This document shows, piece by piece, positions 16,277 through 25,900 of a stretch of DNA of 64,000 bases. The notes under the pieces were generated by a model, which worked only from the letters and a program-made list of their open reading frames with translations, made no database searches and was not told the DNA's origin. The stretch covers positions 19,471 to 83,470 of the forward strand of contig NZ_BMPW01000036.1 of NCBI RefSeq assembly GCF_014647795.1, read 5' to 3'. This DNA comes from Actinoplanes campanulatus. GTDB taxonomy: Bacteria > Actinomycetota > Actinomycetes > Mycobacteriales > Micromonosporaceae. Position 1 is the first letter of the stretch, and each line of letters starts with the position of its first letter. A program made the position numbers and the translations under genes.

Positions 16277-19089
16277 ACCAGCTCCTCCTTCCGAGCCGAA
16301 GCCGGTACCGGCGTCACCGCGGCGGCCGCATGCCGGTCCACCTCCGCGCCGAGACTGCGCAGCACGTCCAGCACCAGCCCGACGACGATCAGATACACCC
16401 CGATGTCGAACAACGTCGACGTCACCACATGCACCTCACCGAGCAGCGGCACATGCAGGTCCAGGACGGCGCTCTGCAACACCTGCCCACCCAGCACCAG
16501 CGCCCCGGCCCCGGTGCCGACCGCCACCAGCAGCCCCGCCCCGAGCACCGCCCCGGCGTCGACCGGCGCCGCCGCGGCCAGCTCGTACCGGCCGCCGGCC
16601 AGATACCGCACGGTCAGCGCCAGCCCCGCCACCAGCCCACCGGTGAACCCGCCACCCGGCGTGTCATGACCGGTGAGCAGCAGATAGACCGACAGCAGCA
16701 TGATGACGTGGAAGATCAGCCGGGTGACGACCTCCAGCATCGTGGACCGCCGCCCCGCCTCCACGGTGTGCCCGGCCATCAGCCATACCGGCGCGTCCCG
16801 CGGCGGATCGGTCGGCGTCTCCACCGGCCCACGCCGATGCAGGCGCTCCGCCCGCCGGAAGATCAGACTGGCCACCCCGGTCGCCACCGCGACCAGCACC
16901 GCGACCTCGCCCATCGTGTCCCAGGCCCGGATGTCGACCAGGATCACGTTGACGATGTTGTGGCCGCCACCCAACGGCACCACCAGCTCCGGATAGGCCT
17001 GCGACACCGGCACCGCCTGCCGCGCCGACACCGCCAGATGGCCCACCCCGGCCATCACCGTGCCGACCGCCACCCCGATCCCGACCCGGACCCGGCGCCG
17101 CCACGGCCCGGGCCGCTGCGAGAAGTGACCGGGCAGCCTCCGCAGCACCAGCACCACCATGACCAGGGTGACCGTCTCCACCAGAAACTGGGTCAGCGCC
17201 AGATCCGGCGCGCCGTGCAACAGGAAGACGACAGCATTGGCGTAACCGGTGACCCCGACCAGGATCACCGCGGTGAGCCGGCGCCGAGCCGGCACCGCGA
17301 ACACCGCGGCGACGATCAGAACCGCCACCGGCAGCAGATGCAACGGCGTCTCCCACATCCGCACCGCCGTCGCGCCCGGCCACCCGGCCACCATCGCGGG
17401 ACCCGCGGTCACGATCAGCATCAGCAGGATCAGCGCCAGATAGAACGGCAGCGAACCACGCTGCGTCGCCCCGGTCACCTCCACCGCGAGCCGGTCCGTC
17501 CCGGTCATCACCCGCTCATACCCCCGGCCACCGGGCCGCGGCCCGGCCAGACCCGCCGGCAACACCCGGAACAGCAGCAGCCCGGCGGCCACGACCAGCA
17601 CCGACAGGACCAGCGGCACACCGGGCCCGTGCCACAGCGCGAGGTGATCGGCGCTTCCGCGGAAACCGTCGGCGTACGGGCTGAGCACCCGGTCGAGGCG
17701 CCCCGCCCCGAAACCGGCCGCCACCCCGGCAGCGGCCAGCACCGCCGGAGCGACCAGCAGCGACCCGCCCACACCGGACGGGCCCACGGCGTTTCCGGCG
17801 GCGGGTCTGCGGGCGAAGGCACCCCACAGAAACCGGGCCGTGTACGCCACGGTCAGCACCGAGCCGGCCACCACACCGGCGAGCACCAGCCGGCCAGGCG
17901 CCCCCGCGTCCAGCAGCGCGGCGAACACCGCCTCCTTCCCGGCGAACCCGATGGCCGGCGGCAGACCCGCCATCGACAACGCGGCCGGCACCGCGACCAT
18001 CACCAGCAGCGGCGCACGCCGGCCCCACTCGTCGAGCCGCCGCAGATCCCGGGTGCCCGCCGCCTTGTCGATCACCCCGACGACCAGGAACAGCGCCGCC
18101 TTGAACAGGGCGTGCGCGAACAGCATCGCCGTCCCCGCCAGCGCCGCCCCCGCCGTCCCGAACCCGAACACCGCGGTCAACAGCCCCAGCTGACTGACCG
18201 TGCCGTACGCCAGAAGAAGTTTCAGATCGTTCTGGAAGAGCGCCGCCCAACCACCCACCAGCATCGTGACCAGGCCCAGCCCGACCGCCGACACCCGCCA
18301 GACCGTCGCGGCCGCCCCACCCGCCGCGACGATCATCGGCGCGAACCCGGCCACCAGGAACACCCCGGCCTTCACCATCGACGCCGCATGCAGATAGGCG
18401 CTCACCGGGGTGGGCGCGGCCATCGCCGCCGGCAGCCAGAAACTGAACGGGAAGACCGCCGACTTCGACAGCGCCCCGATGAGGATCAACACCACCGCCA
18501 CCACCAGCAGCGGACCGTCCGGCAGCGCCACCGCCACCTGCGACCAGCGGTAACCGCCCGCATGCTCACCCAGGATCACCAGACCGACCAGCATCGCCAG
18601 CCCACCGGCCGTCGTCACGATCAGCGCCTGCAACGCCGCCCGCCGGTTCGGCCGGGCCTCGCCGGTGTGCCCGATCAGCAGGTACGACAGGACCGTGGTC
18701 AGCTCCCAGAACATGTACATCAGCAGCAGGTCGTCACTGACCACCAGGCCGAGCATCGCCCCCGCGAACCCGGTGAACACCGCCGCGAACCGGCCCAGCC
18801 CGGCCGTACCCGGCGCGAAGTAGCGGGCGCAGTAGACCAGGACCAGCGCACCGACACCACCGACCAGCAACACCAGCAGCCACGACAGCGTGTCCACCCG
18901 GAACGCCAGGCTCAACCCGAGGCCCGGAACCCACGGCTGAACCCACTCCCCGGACCGATGCGTCACCGCCCACCCGAACACGCCTGCCGGAAGAGCCGCC
19001 AGCAGATAGAACGCCCGAGGCCCCCACAGCCGAACCAGCACCGGCGCCAGCAACGCGGCCACCAGATGCGCGCCCAGCAGCATCAGCAC
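16273..19089 (-). CDS. mnhA: Mrp-type Na+/H+ antiporter fused subunit A/B
   Basis: The 938-residue product joins two subunits. Residues 1 to about 750 are MnhA, with NuoL-like helices including the lysine helix ALSKSAVFPFSFWLPAAMAAP and the VLTVAYTARFLWGAFARRP segment, followed by the MnhA C-terminal extension. The last 150 residues are MnhB (TMLEVVTRLIFHVIMLLSVY, then GHDTPGGGFTGGLVAG). AB fusion is common in actinobacteria and accounts for the lack of a separate mnhB. This is the largest and main ion-translocating subunit. The start overlaps the KhtT-like gene by seven bases. Confidence 0.94.
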   Translation of the reverse strand: MLMLLGAHLVAALLAPVLVRLWGPRAFYLLAALPAGVFGWAVTHRSGEWVQPWVPGLGLSLAFRVDTLSWLLVLLVGGVGALVLVYCARYFAPGTAGLGRFAAVFTGFAGAMLGLVVSDDLLLMYMFWELTTVLSYLLIGHTGEARPNRRAALQALIVTTAGGLAMLVGLVILGEHAGGYRWSQVAVALPDGPLLVVAVVLILIGALSKSAVFPFSFWLPAAMAAPTPVSAYLHAASMVKAGVFLVAGFAPMIVAAGGAAATVWRVSAVGLGLVTMLVGGWAALFQNDLKLLLAYGTVSQLGLLTAVFGFGTAGAALAGTAMLFAHALFKAALFLVVGVIDKAAGTRDLRRLDEWGRRAPLLVMVAVPAALSMAGLPPAIGFAGKEAVFAALLDAGAPGRLVLAGVVAGSVLTVAYTARFLWGAFARRPAAGNAVGPSGVGGSLLVAPAVLAAAGVAAGFGAGRLDRVLSPYADGFRGSADHLALWHGPGVPLVLSVLVVAAGLLLFRVLPAGLAGPRPGGRGYERVMTGTDRLAVEVTGATQRGSLPFYLALILLMLIVTAGPAMVAGWPGATAVRMWETPLHLLPVAVLIVAAVFAVPARRRLTAVILVGVTGYANAVVFLLHGAPDLALTQFLVETVTLVMVVLVLRRLPGHFSQRPGPWRRRVRVGIGVAVGTVMAGVGHLAVSARQAVPVSQAYPELVVPLGGGHNIVNVILVDIRAWDTMGEVAVLVAVATGVASLIFRRAERLHRRGPVETPTDPPRDAPVWLMAGHTVEAGRRSTMLEVVTRLIFHVIMLLSVYLLLTGHDTPGGGFTGGLVAGLALTVRYLAGGRYELAAAAPVDAGAVLGAGLLVAVGTGAGALVLGGQVLQSAVLDLHVPLLGEVHVVTSTLFDIGVYLIVVGLVLDVLRSLGAEVDRHAAAAVTPVPASARKEELV

Positions 19090-19553
19090 GGCGCCGCCAG
19101 CAGATCGTGCAGCCGGGCCAGCGCCGGCGATCCACCGACGGCGATCAGCACGTCACCGGCCCGCAGGAGGAAAGCGGGACCCGGGTGGGGGAGCACCCGG
19201 GCCTCGCGGATCACGGCGACGACCTCGGCGCCGTGCGGTGTGGCCAGCGGCCGGTCCACCGACCCGGAACCGGCCGGAACCCGGATCCGGACCGCCCGCA
19301 TCCCGGCCGCCGGCATCTGCGGCCCGTCGACGTGATCGAGCGTGACCATCGTGTGCAGCACGTCGGCCACCAGATGCGCCTCCTCGGCGCACAGCACCAC
19401 CGTGCCGGCCGCCCGGTCAGGGTCGGCCGGATCGTAGATGGCCAGGTCACGGCCGCCATCGGGGCGCACGACGATCCCCAGCCGGGCCCCGTCCTGCGTG
19501 GTGAGCAGGTGTGACACGCCGACCCCGGGCAGACCGATCCGTTCCAGTGTCAT
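19083..19553 (-). CDS. KhtT-like cation/proton antiporter regulatory subunit (RCK_C domain)
   Basis: This 156-residue soluble protein leads the antiporter operon. The C-terminal 80 residues form a TrkA-C/RCK_C domain (GAEVVAVIREARVLPHPGPA, then LRAGDVLIAVGGSPALARLHDLL), the ligand-sensing fold that gates potassium and KhtU-type antiporters. The N-terminal part (MTLERIGLPGVGVSHLLTTQ) matches the KhtT N-terminal domain. KhtT normally partners a CPA2 transporter (KhtU), which is absent here. The gene instead overlaps mnhAB, so it may gate the Mrp complex. I start at the ATG at the end of the divergent promoter region. Confidence 0.85.
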   Translation of the reverse strand: MTLERIGLPGVGVSHLLTTQDGARLGIVVRPDGGRDLAIYDPADPDRAAGTVVLCAEEAHLVADVLHTMVTLDHVDGPQMPAAGMRAVRIRVPAGSGSVDRPLATPHGAEVVAVIREARVLPHPGPAFLLRAGDVLIAVGGSPALARLHDLLAAPC

Positions 19554-19757
19554 CGCCGCACCTCCCACTCGTTCCGGCATGACCTCCATCCAAGCCGCGC
19601 CGTCTCCGGGCGACCATCGGGACCGACCTCCATTCCCGGGGCGGGCCAGCACCCATTTCGCCGCCGCCGTCCGCGCGGAGGATGGGTGGCGGCCCGGATG
19701 GACGTCTCCCGACCGGATCGGGGACGCTGGGCCGGCAAGCAGTCGAGGATGGGTGCG

Positions 19758-20747
19758 ATGGTGGACGAGACACAGCGGTTGTCGCTGTTCTGGCGGATCT
19801 TCCTGCTCAACGCGGCCGTGGTGACCGCGGCATTCGGCCTGCTCATGGTCGGCCCGTTCACCGTCTCCACCCCGGTCCTGCTGACCGAGGCGATGATCCT
19901 CAGCGGCGTCCTGGCGGTGATGCTGGCCGCCAACGCCGGGCTCCTGCGCCTCGGGCTCGCCCCGCTCGACCGCCTCGCCCACACCATGAACACGGTCGAC
20001 CTGCTACGCCCCGGACACCGGCTCACCGTCACCGGCCGCAACGGCATCGCCGACCTGATCCGCAGCTTCAACACCATGCTCGACCGCCTCGAAGCCGAAC
20101 GCGCCACCAGCGCCGCCCGCGCACTGTCCGCCCAGGAGGCCGAACGGCAGCGGATCGCCCAGGAACTGCACGACGAGGTCGGCCAGACCCTCACCGCCGT
20201 ACTGCTCGAACTCAAACGGGTCGCCGACCACGCGCCCGAACCGGTCTCCGGCGAGGTCCGGCAGGTGCAGGAGACCGTACGCAACGGACTCGACGAGATC
20301 CGCCGCATCGCCCGCCGCCTACGACCCGGCGTCCTCGAGGAACTCGGCCTCGCCAGCGCCCTCAAATCACTGGCCGGCGAGTTCTCCACAGCCGGCCTGA
20401 CCGTGCGCCGCACCATCGACGCCGACCTGCCCGGCCTCGGCAAGGAGACGGAACTGGTGCTCTACCGGGTCGCACAGGAGGCACTGACCAACACGGCCCG
20501 GCACTCCGGCGCCCGGCAGGTGACCCTCAGCCTCTCCCACCAGTCGCCCCAAACCCTGATCGAACTGCGCATCCGCGACGACGGCCGGGGAATCGCCGGA
20601 GCCCCCGAAGGCGCCGGCATCCGCGGCATGCGCGAACGCGCCCTGCTGATCGGCGCCGACCTCACCATCGGCCCGGCGCCCGGCCGCGGCACCGAGGTCC
20701 TGCTACGAGTCCCCCTCGTCCTCGTCGAGGAGAAACACAGTGACTGA
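19758..20747 (+). CDS. NarL-type sensor histidine kinase
   Basis: I start at the ATG nine bases after a GAGG sequence, giving 329 residues. Two membrane helices (FWRIFLLNAAVVTAAFGLLMVG and TEAMILSGVLAVMLAANAGLL) flank almost no external loop. A HAMP-like linker follows, then a HisKA_3 dimerisation helix with the phosphoacceptor in RIAQELHDEVGQTLTAVL, and an HATPase with N-box QEALTNTARHSGA and G-box DDGRGI and GIRGMRERALLIG. With so little outside the membrane, it probably senses a membrane or cytoplasmic cue. It overlaps its response regulator by eight bases and is divergent from the antiporter operon, which makes that operon a plausible target. Confidence 0.9.
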   Translation: MVDETQRLSLFWRIFLLNAAVVTAAFGLLMVGPFTVSTPVLLTEAMILSGVLAVMLAANAGLLRLGLAPLDRLAHTMNTVDLLRPGHRLTVTGRNGIADLIRSFNTMLDRLEAERATSAARALSAQEAERQRIAQELHDEVGQTLTAVLLELKRVADHAPEPVSGEVRQVQETVRNGLDEIRRIARRLRPGVLEELGLASALKSLAGEFSTAGLTVRRTIDADLPGLGKETELVLYRVAQEALTNTARHSGARQVTLSLSHQSPQTLIELRIRDDGRGIAGAPEGAGIRGMRERALLIGADLTIGPAPGRGTEVLLRVPLVLVEEKHSD

Positions 20748-21396
20748 CCGCGAACCGGCCCGCATCCTGCTCGCCGACGATCACGCCCTGGTCCGCCGCG
20801 GGGTCCGGCTCATCCTCGACAGCGAACCCGACCTGACCGTGGTCGCCGAAGCCTCCGACGGCGCCGAGGCCATCGCCCAGGCCCGCACCGAACGCCCCGA
20901 CCTGGCGATCCTCGACATCGCCATGCCCCGCCTCACCGGCCTGCAGGCGGCCCGCGAACTGTCGCGCATCCTGCCCGACCTGCGCATCCTGATCCTCACC
21001 ATGTACGACAACGAGCAGTACTTCTTCGAAGCCCTCAAAGCCGGCGCCTCCGGATACGTACTGAAATCCGTCGCCGACCGCGACCTGGTCGAAGCCTGCC
21101 GAGCCGCCGTCCGCGGCGAACCGTTCCTCTACCCGGGCGCCGTCAACGCCCTCATCCGCAACTACCTGGAACGCGTCGCCGACGGCGAAGACCCCGGCCG
21201 AACCATCACCGACCGCGAGGAGGAGGTCCTGAAACTGGTCGCCGAGGGCCACTCCTCCAAAGAGATCGCCGACCTGCTGGTGATCAGCGTCAAGACCGTA
21301 GAACGGCACCGCTCCAACCTGCTACAGAAGCTCGGCCTCCGAGACCGCCTCGAACTGACCCGCTACGCCATCCGAGCCGGCCTCATCGAACCCTGA
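20740..21396 (+). CDS. NarL/LuxR-type response regulator
   Basis: The 218-residue product starts at a GTG inside the end of the kinase gene. The receiver domain (residues 8-125) has the acidic pocket LLADDHALVRRG, phosphoacceptor Asp in DLAILDIAMP, Thr in LILTMYD and Lys in GYVLKSVAD. The C-terminal LuxR-type HTH reads ITDREEEVLKLVAEGHSSKE, then LVISVKTVERHRSNLLQKL. All conserved residues are present. It forms a coupled pair with the preceding kinase, and no promoter lies between them. Confidence 0.92.
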   Translation: MTDREPARILLADDHALVRRGVRLILDSEPDLTVVAEASDGAEAIAQARTERPDLAILDIAMPRLTGLQAARELSRILPDLRILILTMYDNEQYFFEALKAGASGYVLKSVADRDLVEACRAAVRGEPFLYPGAVNALIRNYLERVADGEDPGRTITDREEEVLKLVAEGHSSKEIADLLVISVKTVERHRSNLLQKLGLRDRLELTRYAIRAGLIEP

Positions 21397-21433
21397 AACC
21401 CGATCCCAGCGCCGCACCGCGACCCCGCCGCCC

Positions 21434-21811
21434 TCAACGGCGAGCCGCCTCCGCCTCCTCGATCGCGTCCCGCAGAATGTCGGCGATCTGCCGCAGAACG
21501 ACCGCGGCGCCGCGGTCGGTCGGGTCGTCGTCAATACCCCAGTTGCAGTCGACCTCGACCAGCCACCGCAGGGTGCCCTCCGGCTGCGGCTCAGCGAGAA
21601 TCGACTCGAGCGCCTCCAGCTGCAGCGGCAGAAACATCGGCTGGCCTCGTGCCACCGACCGCATCAACTGCCGAACCTCATCGAGGCTGCAGGCATCCTC
21701 AACAAAAGTTTGCAGAAGATCCTGAACCGCATCCATCGCCGGCCGGGTGAGGTGCTCCAGGATGCGGTCACGCAGCCACTCCGGCAACTCGGACAGCTCT
21801 TCATAATCCAC
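21434..21811 (-). CDS. Putative immunity protein, distal paralogue
   Basis: This 125-residue acidic protein is clearly related to the gene next to the toxin. Shared landmarks are the N-terminal LPEWLRDRI / LPEPLRSRA, the central LEALESILAEPQPEGTLRWL, and the C-terminal DDDPTDRGAAVVLRQIADIL. I recognise no characterised family. Its position at the far end of an immunity array downstream of a polymorphic toxin suggests it neutralises a related toxin domain, perhaps one carried by other strains. It has less GC-rich codon use than the surrounding operons. Confidence 0.65.
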   Translation of the reverse strand: MDYEELSELPEWLRDRILEHLTRPAMDAVQDLLQTFVEDACSLDEVRQLMRSVARGQPMFLPLQLEALESILAEPQPEGTLRWLVEVDCNWGIDDDPTDRGAAVVLRQIADILRDAIEEAEAARR

Positions 21812-21848
21812 GCCGCACCCTATCCCGCTCGATCCCCGGGTGCGGCTG

Positions 21849-22296
21849 CTACCAGTCGGTCGCCTTGCGGTAGGCGTCGTAGCCCTCGTCGGTCGTCCCG
21901 AACCAGATCAGTCTCCCGCCGCCCTCGGCAGACCACGAGGCAACGTCCTCCAGGATCGTTTTCGATCCATCTCGGCGATCTCCAGCAGGAAGATTGCCGC
22001 AGCCTCGTCGGTCGCGTTCTGGCCATTCCCCGGTTCGCGTCCCACGCGACAAGATGCAGCAATGTGCCAGGCGGCTGGGGTTCGGAGAGGATCGTCTCGA
22101 AAGCGGCGAGATACTGGCAAAGGTAGATCGTGCCGAAGTGCGCGGTGTCGCGCAGTCGCTGCATGACCTCGTCAAAGCCATCGGCGTCGTCGACGTAGGA
22201 CTGCGGCATGTCCCGGACTTTTGTCGACCGGGGTAGGGCACTTCGCTCGATGATCCGCGCGCGAAGCGATTCGGGCGGGCCGGAAAGATCCGCGAC
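21849..22296 (-). pseudogene. Decayed paralogue of the putative immunity protein
   Basis: Translation from about 22296 gives VADLSGPPESLRARIIERSA, then TKVRDMPQSYVDDADGFDEV and LCQYLAAFETILSEPQPPGT. This aligns step by step with the intact paralogue next to the toxin. The frame breaks after WDANRGM near 22023, continues in a second frame as NATDEAAAIFLLEIAEM to about 21968, and then joins a third frame. That frame ends ILEDVASWSAEGGGRLIWFG, then TTDEGYDAYRKATDW and stop. No start codon is seen where the paralogue begins. The last 38 residues do not match the paralogues and may come from another gene. At least two frame breaks make it non-functional. Confidence 0.7.
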
Positions 22297-22301
22297 GCCG
22301 C

Positions 22302-22556
22302 CTATCCGGCAGAAGGAATCGGCCGCGGACGTCGCGGGTTCTCCTCGTTCTCGATGCCCAGCAGGACAGGCACCTCGAACTCGGCCGGCTTACCGTCGGC
22401 GACGGATACCAGCTGTTCCGCGATTGCCTCGATGTTCGGTTGCGAGCCGCCAGTCCGGATGAAGAACTCAGCTCGAAACATGGCCACGCCGACTTCGCAC
22501 AGTACCGCGGCGAGACGTCGAATCTCATCTCGACCGAGTGTCAGAACCACCTGCAC
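22302..22556 (-). CDS. Small conserved-looking protein between immunity genes
   Basis: This 84-residue product starts at a GTG preceded by a GAGGCAGG ribosome binding site. The N-terminal half is helical (LTLGRDEIRRLAAVLCEVGV, then FRAEFFIRTGG), the middle polar and the end proline/arginine-rich. It matches none of the neighbouring paralogues and I do not recognise a family. It follows the intact putative immunity gene on the same strand with a gap of 26 bases, so it is likely co-transcribed and could be a second immunity factor or an accessory protein of the toxin locus. Confidence 0.5.
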   Translation of the reverse strand: MQVVLTLGRDEIRRLAAVLCEVGVAMFRAEFFIRTGGSQPNIEAIAEQLVSVADGKPAEFEVPVLLGIENEENPRRPRPIPSAG

Positions 22557-22582
22557 GTCGCCTGCCTCGTTCGAATGATCAA

Positions 22583-22939
22583 TTACTCTACTTCTTCGAG
22601 CACCGAGCGAAGAAGGTCGGCGGTCTCCCGAAGGAAGATCGCAGCGCCGCGATCGGTCTGGTCGTGGTCGATGCCCCGGTTCGCGTCGACCTCGACCAGG
22701 CGCAGGAGCGTTCCCGGAGGCTGTGGTTCGTTCAGGATCTCCTCGAGGGCTGCCAGATACTGCCGGAGGAAGAAGGTGTTCCGCCGTGCCGTCCGCCGGA
22801 CATGCTGCCTGATCTCCTCCGAACCCTCAGCGTCGGCAACATAGCCGTGCAGGAAGTGCCGAACCTTATCGATGGACGGGAGGGCTGTGCGTTCCTCCGC
22901 CCGGGATCGGAGCGGTTCCGGAAGCTTGGAGATGTCCAT
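22583..22939 (-). CDS. Putative cognate immunity protein of the RNase A-like toxin
   Basis: This 118-residue, strongly charged, all-helical-looking protein starts two bases after the toxin stop codon. That position is where polymorphic toxin systems keep the immunity gene for the C-terminal toxin domain. It has two paralogues downstream, one intact and one decayed, sharing EEILNEPQPPGTLLRLVEVD and DRGAAIFLRETADLL. I cannot name an Imm family for it. The assignment rests on position and paralogue array, not on homology to a known inhibitor. It is expected to bind and block the RNase A-like domain in the producing cell. Confidence 0.7.
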   Translation of the reverse strand: MDISKLPEPLRSRAEERTALPSIDKVRHFLHGYVADAEGSEEIRQHVRRTARRNTFFLRQYLAALEEILNEPQPPGTLLRLVEVDANRGIDHDQTDRGAAIFLRETADLLRSVLEEVE

Positions 22940-22941
22940 GA

Positions 22942-25900
22942 TTAGTACCCTAGTCCGGCCGGATATGTCGTAACGATGAAGAACTCTGCTGGATCGGAGT
23001 CCTCAACCAGGCTGATGACGATCTTGACAATACTGGTCTCGCCGAATTCTGCTTGGCGAGGACCGACACCGTGCATGCCTTTGTTGTGGAACCCCTGGCC
23101 GACGCGATGCCCGGCATCGAACAAGCGGACGTGCTCGCCCTCCATCGCGAGGTCGCTCCGGATCTCTTCCCAGTTGTCCCGAAGGTATTTGTTGATCTCC
23201 CGATTCATCGTGGATGAATCGGTCCACTGATACGAGGCACTGGTATAGCCATCCCAACCCGAGTCGCCGTAGATCCGACCCTCGATGGTTTTCAGGTTCA
23301 GATCCCGGCGCAACGGAATGTCAGGGCTGTGCCGTTTGATCGTGTGTGCGCCGTTGTCTTTGTATTTCTCGTCATGATCGGTCATGTGCAACCTCGGCGG
23401 TGCCTCACCGAGTTGATCGAGTCGCCGCATGATGTCTGCGAGCTTCTCATCCTCCGACCTCGTGTCGTTGGGGTCGGGAGCGCCGGAGGGGTCGGTGGCG
23501 ATGTGGGGCGGGTCGCCGGCCGTCATGGGGCGGGGGCGGCCCTCGCCGTCGACGGTGAGGGCGTCGAAGCGCATGACGTCGCACGGGACGTTGCGGCCCG
23601 AGTGCATCGGGCCGGACTCGCTGATCTGGCGGGTCTGGGCGTCCAGGTAGAGGATCGTGCCGTTCTGGTTCACCGCGGCGAACGCGTGCGTGCGACCCGC
23701 CTGGTCCTGTGTCGTGACGAAGGCGAACGAACCGTGACCCAGGCCCAGCAGATGGTTGCGCAGGCGGCCCTCGGCCAGCCGGACCTCGTTGCGGGCGTTC
23801 TCCGGATCCAGGGCGCCCACGTCGGTGAGGCCCTCGAAACGGCCACCCGTCGTCGCTTCGATCCGGGCCGAGACGCCCCGCTCGGCACCGTACGGGCGGG
23901 ACGGATCACCGTTGCGGTAACCGTCGAACGTGCGCGGCGCGGACACCCGCGGGCGGCCGTGCATGTACGTGTCGAACAGTGACAACACCGTGTCACCGCA
24001 GTTGATCGACCGGGTCGGGTCGGCCTCCGGGCCACCGTCGTTGACCAGGCCGAACCACTCGCCGTCACGCGGGTCGGCCTGCCTCACCGGGTGGCCGTCG
24101 TCGTCGCGCGGCACGGCGCGTTCCAGGTCGGTCTGGTGCACCCGCAACGGCGGCCGCAGGCCACCCCGCTGGTGGTAGCGGCGCGTCGTGTCGATCGAAC
24201 GCGGGCTGTCGTCGCCGGTCAGCGCCGAACGGTCACCCGTCTCCACCGGGCCGGGCGCGAGATCGCTCGCGCTCTCGTTGAGCCGCTCCCACTCCGCCCC
24301 GGTGACCTCGACGTCCCCGATCTCACCGCCACGCTCGATATCGGACGCCCGCACCTCCAGGTCATCGGCGTCGACCTCGAGCCGGCGGCGGTCCGCGACG
24401 ATCCGGTCGGCCTCGGCGAGATCGCCGCGCTCGTCCGCGGACCGGAGCGGGTAACGCAGGTCGTCCGCCTGCGCCCGCTTCGTCTCGGCCTGCTTGCGCA
24501 GGTCACGGCCCATCTCCTGGCGATGGTTCTCGTCGAACTCGCGCCGGGTCCGCTCGTTCTCGTACTGATAATTCTCCCGGGCCTGCTGATCGGCCATCGC
24601 GTCCACGGCCGGCGTCTCCGCCAGCGTGACCTCGGGCTCGGTCCGCGGCCCCGGATCAAGAACGGACAGCGGATCGCTATCGGTCGGCGCGTCCATCGAC
24701 TTCGGGTCCAGCACCGCCAGCGGATCGAAAACCTCGCGGTCCGGTTCGGCCTCCGTCGACGGCGAGCTTTCCTTCTCACCTGTACGCGTGACGCGCTCAT
24801 TCTCCGGCGAAGGCGCACTGTCCTCCACCGACGTACGAACGGCCGGCCCATCCTCAGCGCGCGCCTGAACGCTCGACTCGTCAACCGGACTGTCGTCCAC
24901 GGTCGTCGACTGCTCGACGCTCGGCGAGGGCGTCACCGTCTGCGCCTGCTGCGTGTCAACAGCCGGCGGCGTGCTGACGGTGGGCGTCGGCTCCGTGTTC
25001 ACCGACGGCGGTGCGGGCGGCTGTGTGTCGACCGGCGGTGCGGGCGGCTGTGTGTCGACCGGCGGTGCCGTGTTGACCGGGGGCACGGGCGGCGGAGCCG
25101 GAGGGGCCGGCGGCGGGGACGGCTGGGTTACCGGGGGCTGGGGCTGGGCCTGCTGTTGCTGGTAGGCCAGCGGGGGCGGAGGCGGCGTGGTCCGGCTGCT
25201 GTAGTGCGGGGCCGGCGGGGTGTTCGGGACGGCCATCGGGTTGCCCTGGCCGTCGAGCAGCAGGGCGTTGAGCTGGATGACGTTGGACGGGTCGTTCGTG
25301 CCGTTGTGGCCGTAGAGGGTTCGGTGGCCGGGGCCGCCCGCGAAGTTCGTGGCGTCGACGCACACGCCGCTCTGCGGGTCGATGAAGTAGAGGACGCCGT
25401 TGTGGTTGACGGCGTTCCAGGCGTGCGCCGAACCGCCCGACCACTGGTTGATGATGATCGCGGTGGAGCCGTGGCCGCCCTGGAGCAGGGTGCGGGCGAT
25501 CCGGGCGAAACCCTGGTCGATGTCATTCTTGGCGTCGGCGTCCGACCGGTTGCCGACATGGGGTGTGACCTCGGTGAAGCCGCTGCCGGTCACCCTCTCG
25601 GCGCGGTGGTGGCCGTCCGCCTCGCCGACGTGCCGGTCGGGGAGACCGTAGTTGTAGGCGTCGACGGTTCGGGCCGCGGCCACGGTCGGGCGGCCGTGCA
25701 GGTAGGTCTCCAGGAACGACAGCGAGCAGTCCAGGCAGTTGACGCCACGGGTCGGGTCGGAGGCCGGGCCGCCGTCGTTCATCAGCCGCAGCCACGGGCC
25801 ACGCGGGTCGGGGGTGCGCAGGGGGCGGCCGTTCTGGTCCCGGGGAACCAGACGCTCCAGGTCCTCCTGATGCATCGCGAGCGGTACCCGCAGGCCGCCC

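Noticed and set aside
16330-19335. A 1001-codon plus-strand frame opposite mnhAB
   Set aside because: Same antisense-shadow composition (HRQP-rich) with no domain; mnhAB on the other strand is certain.
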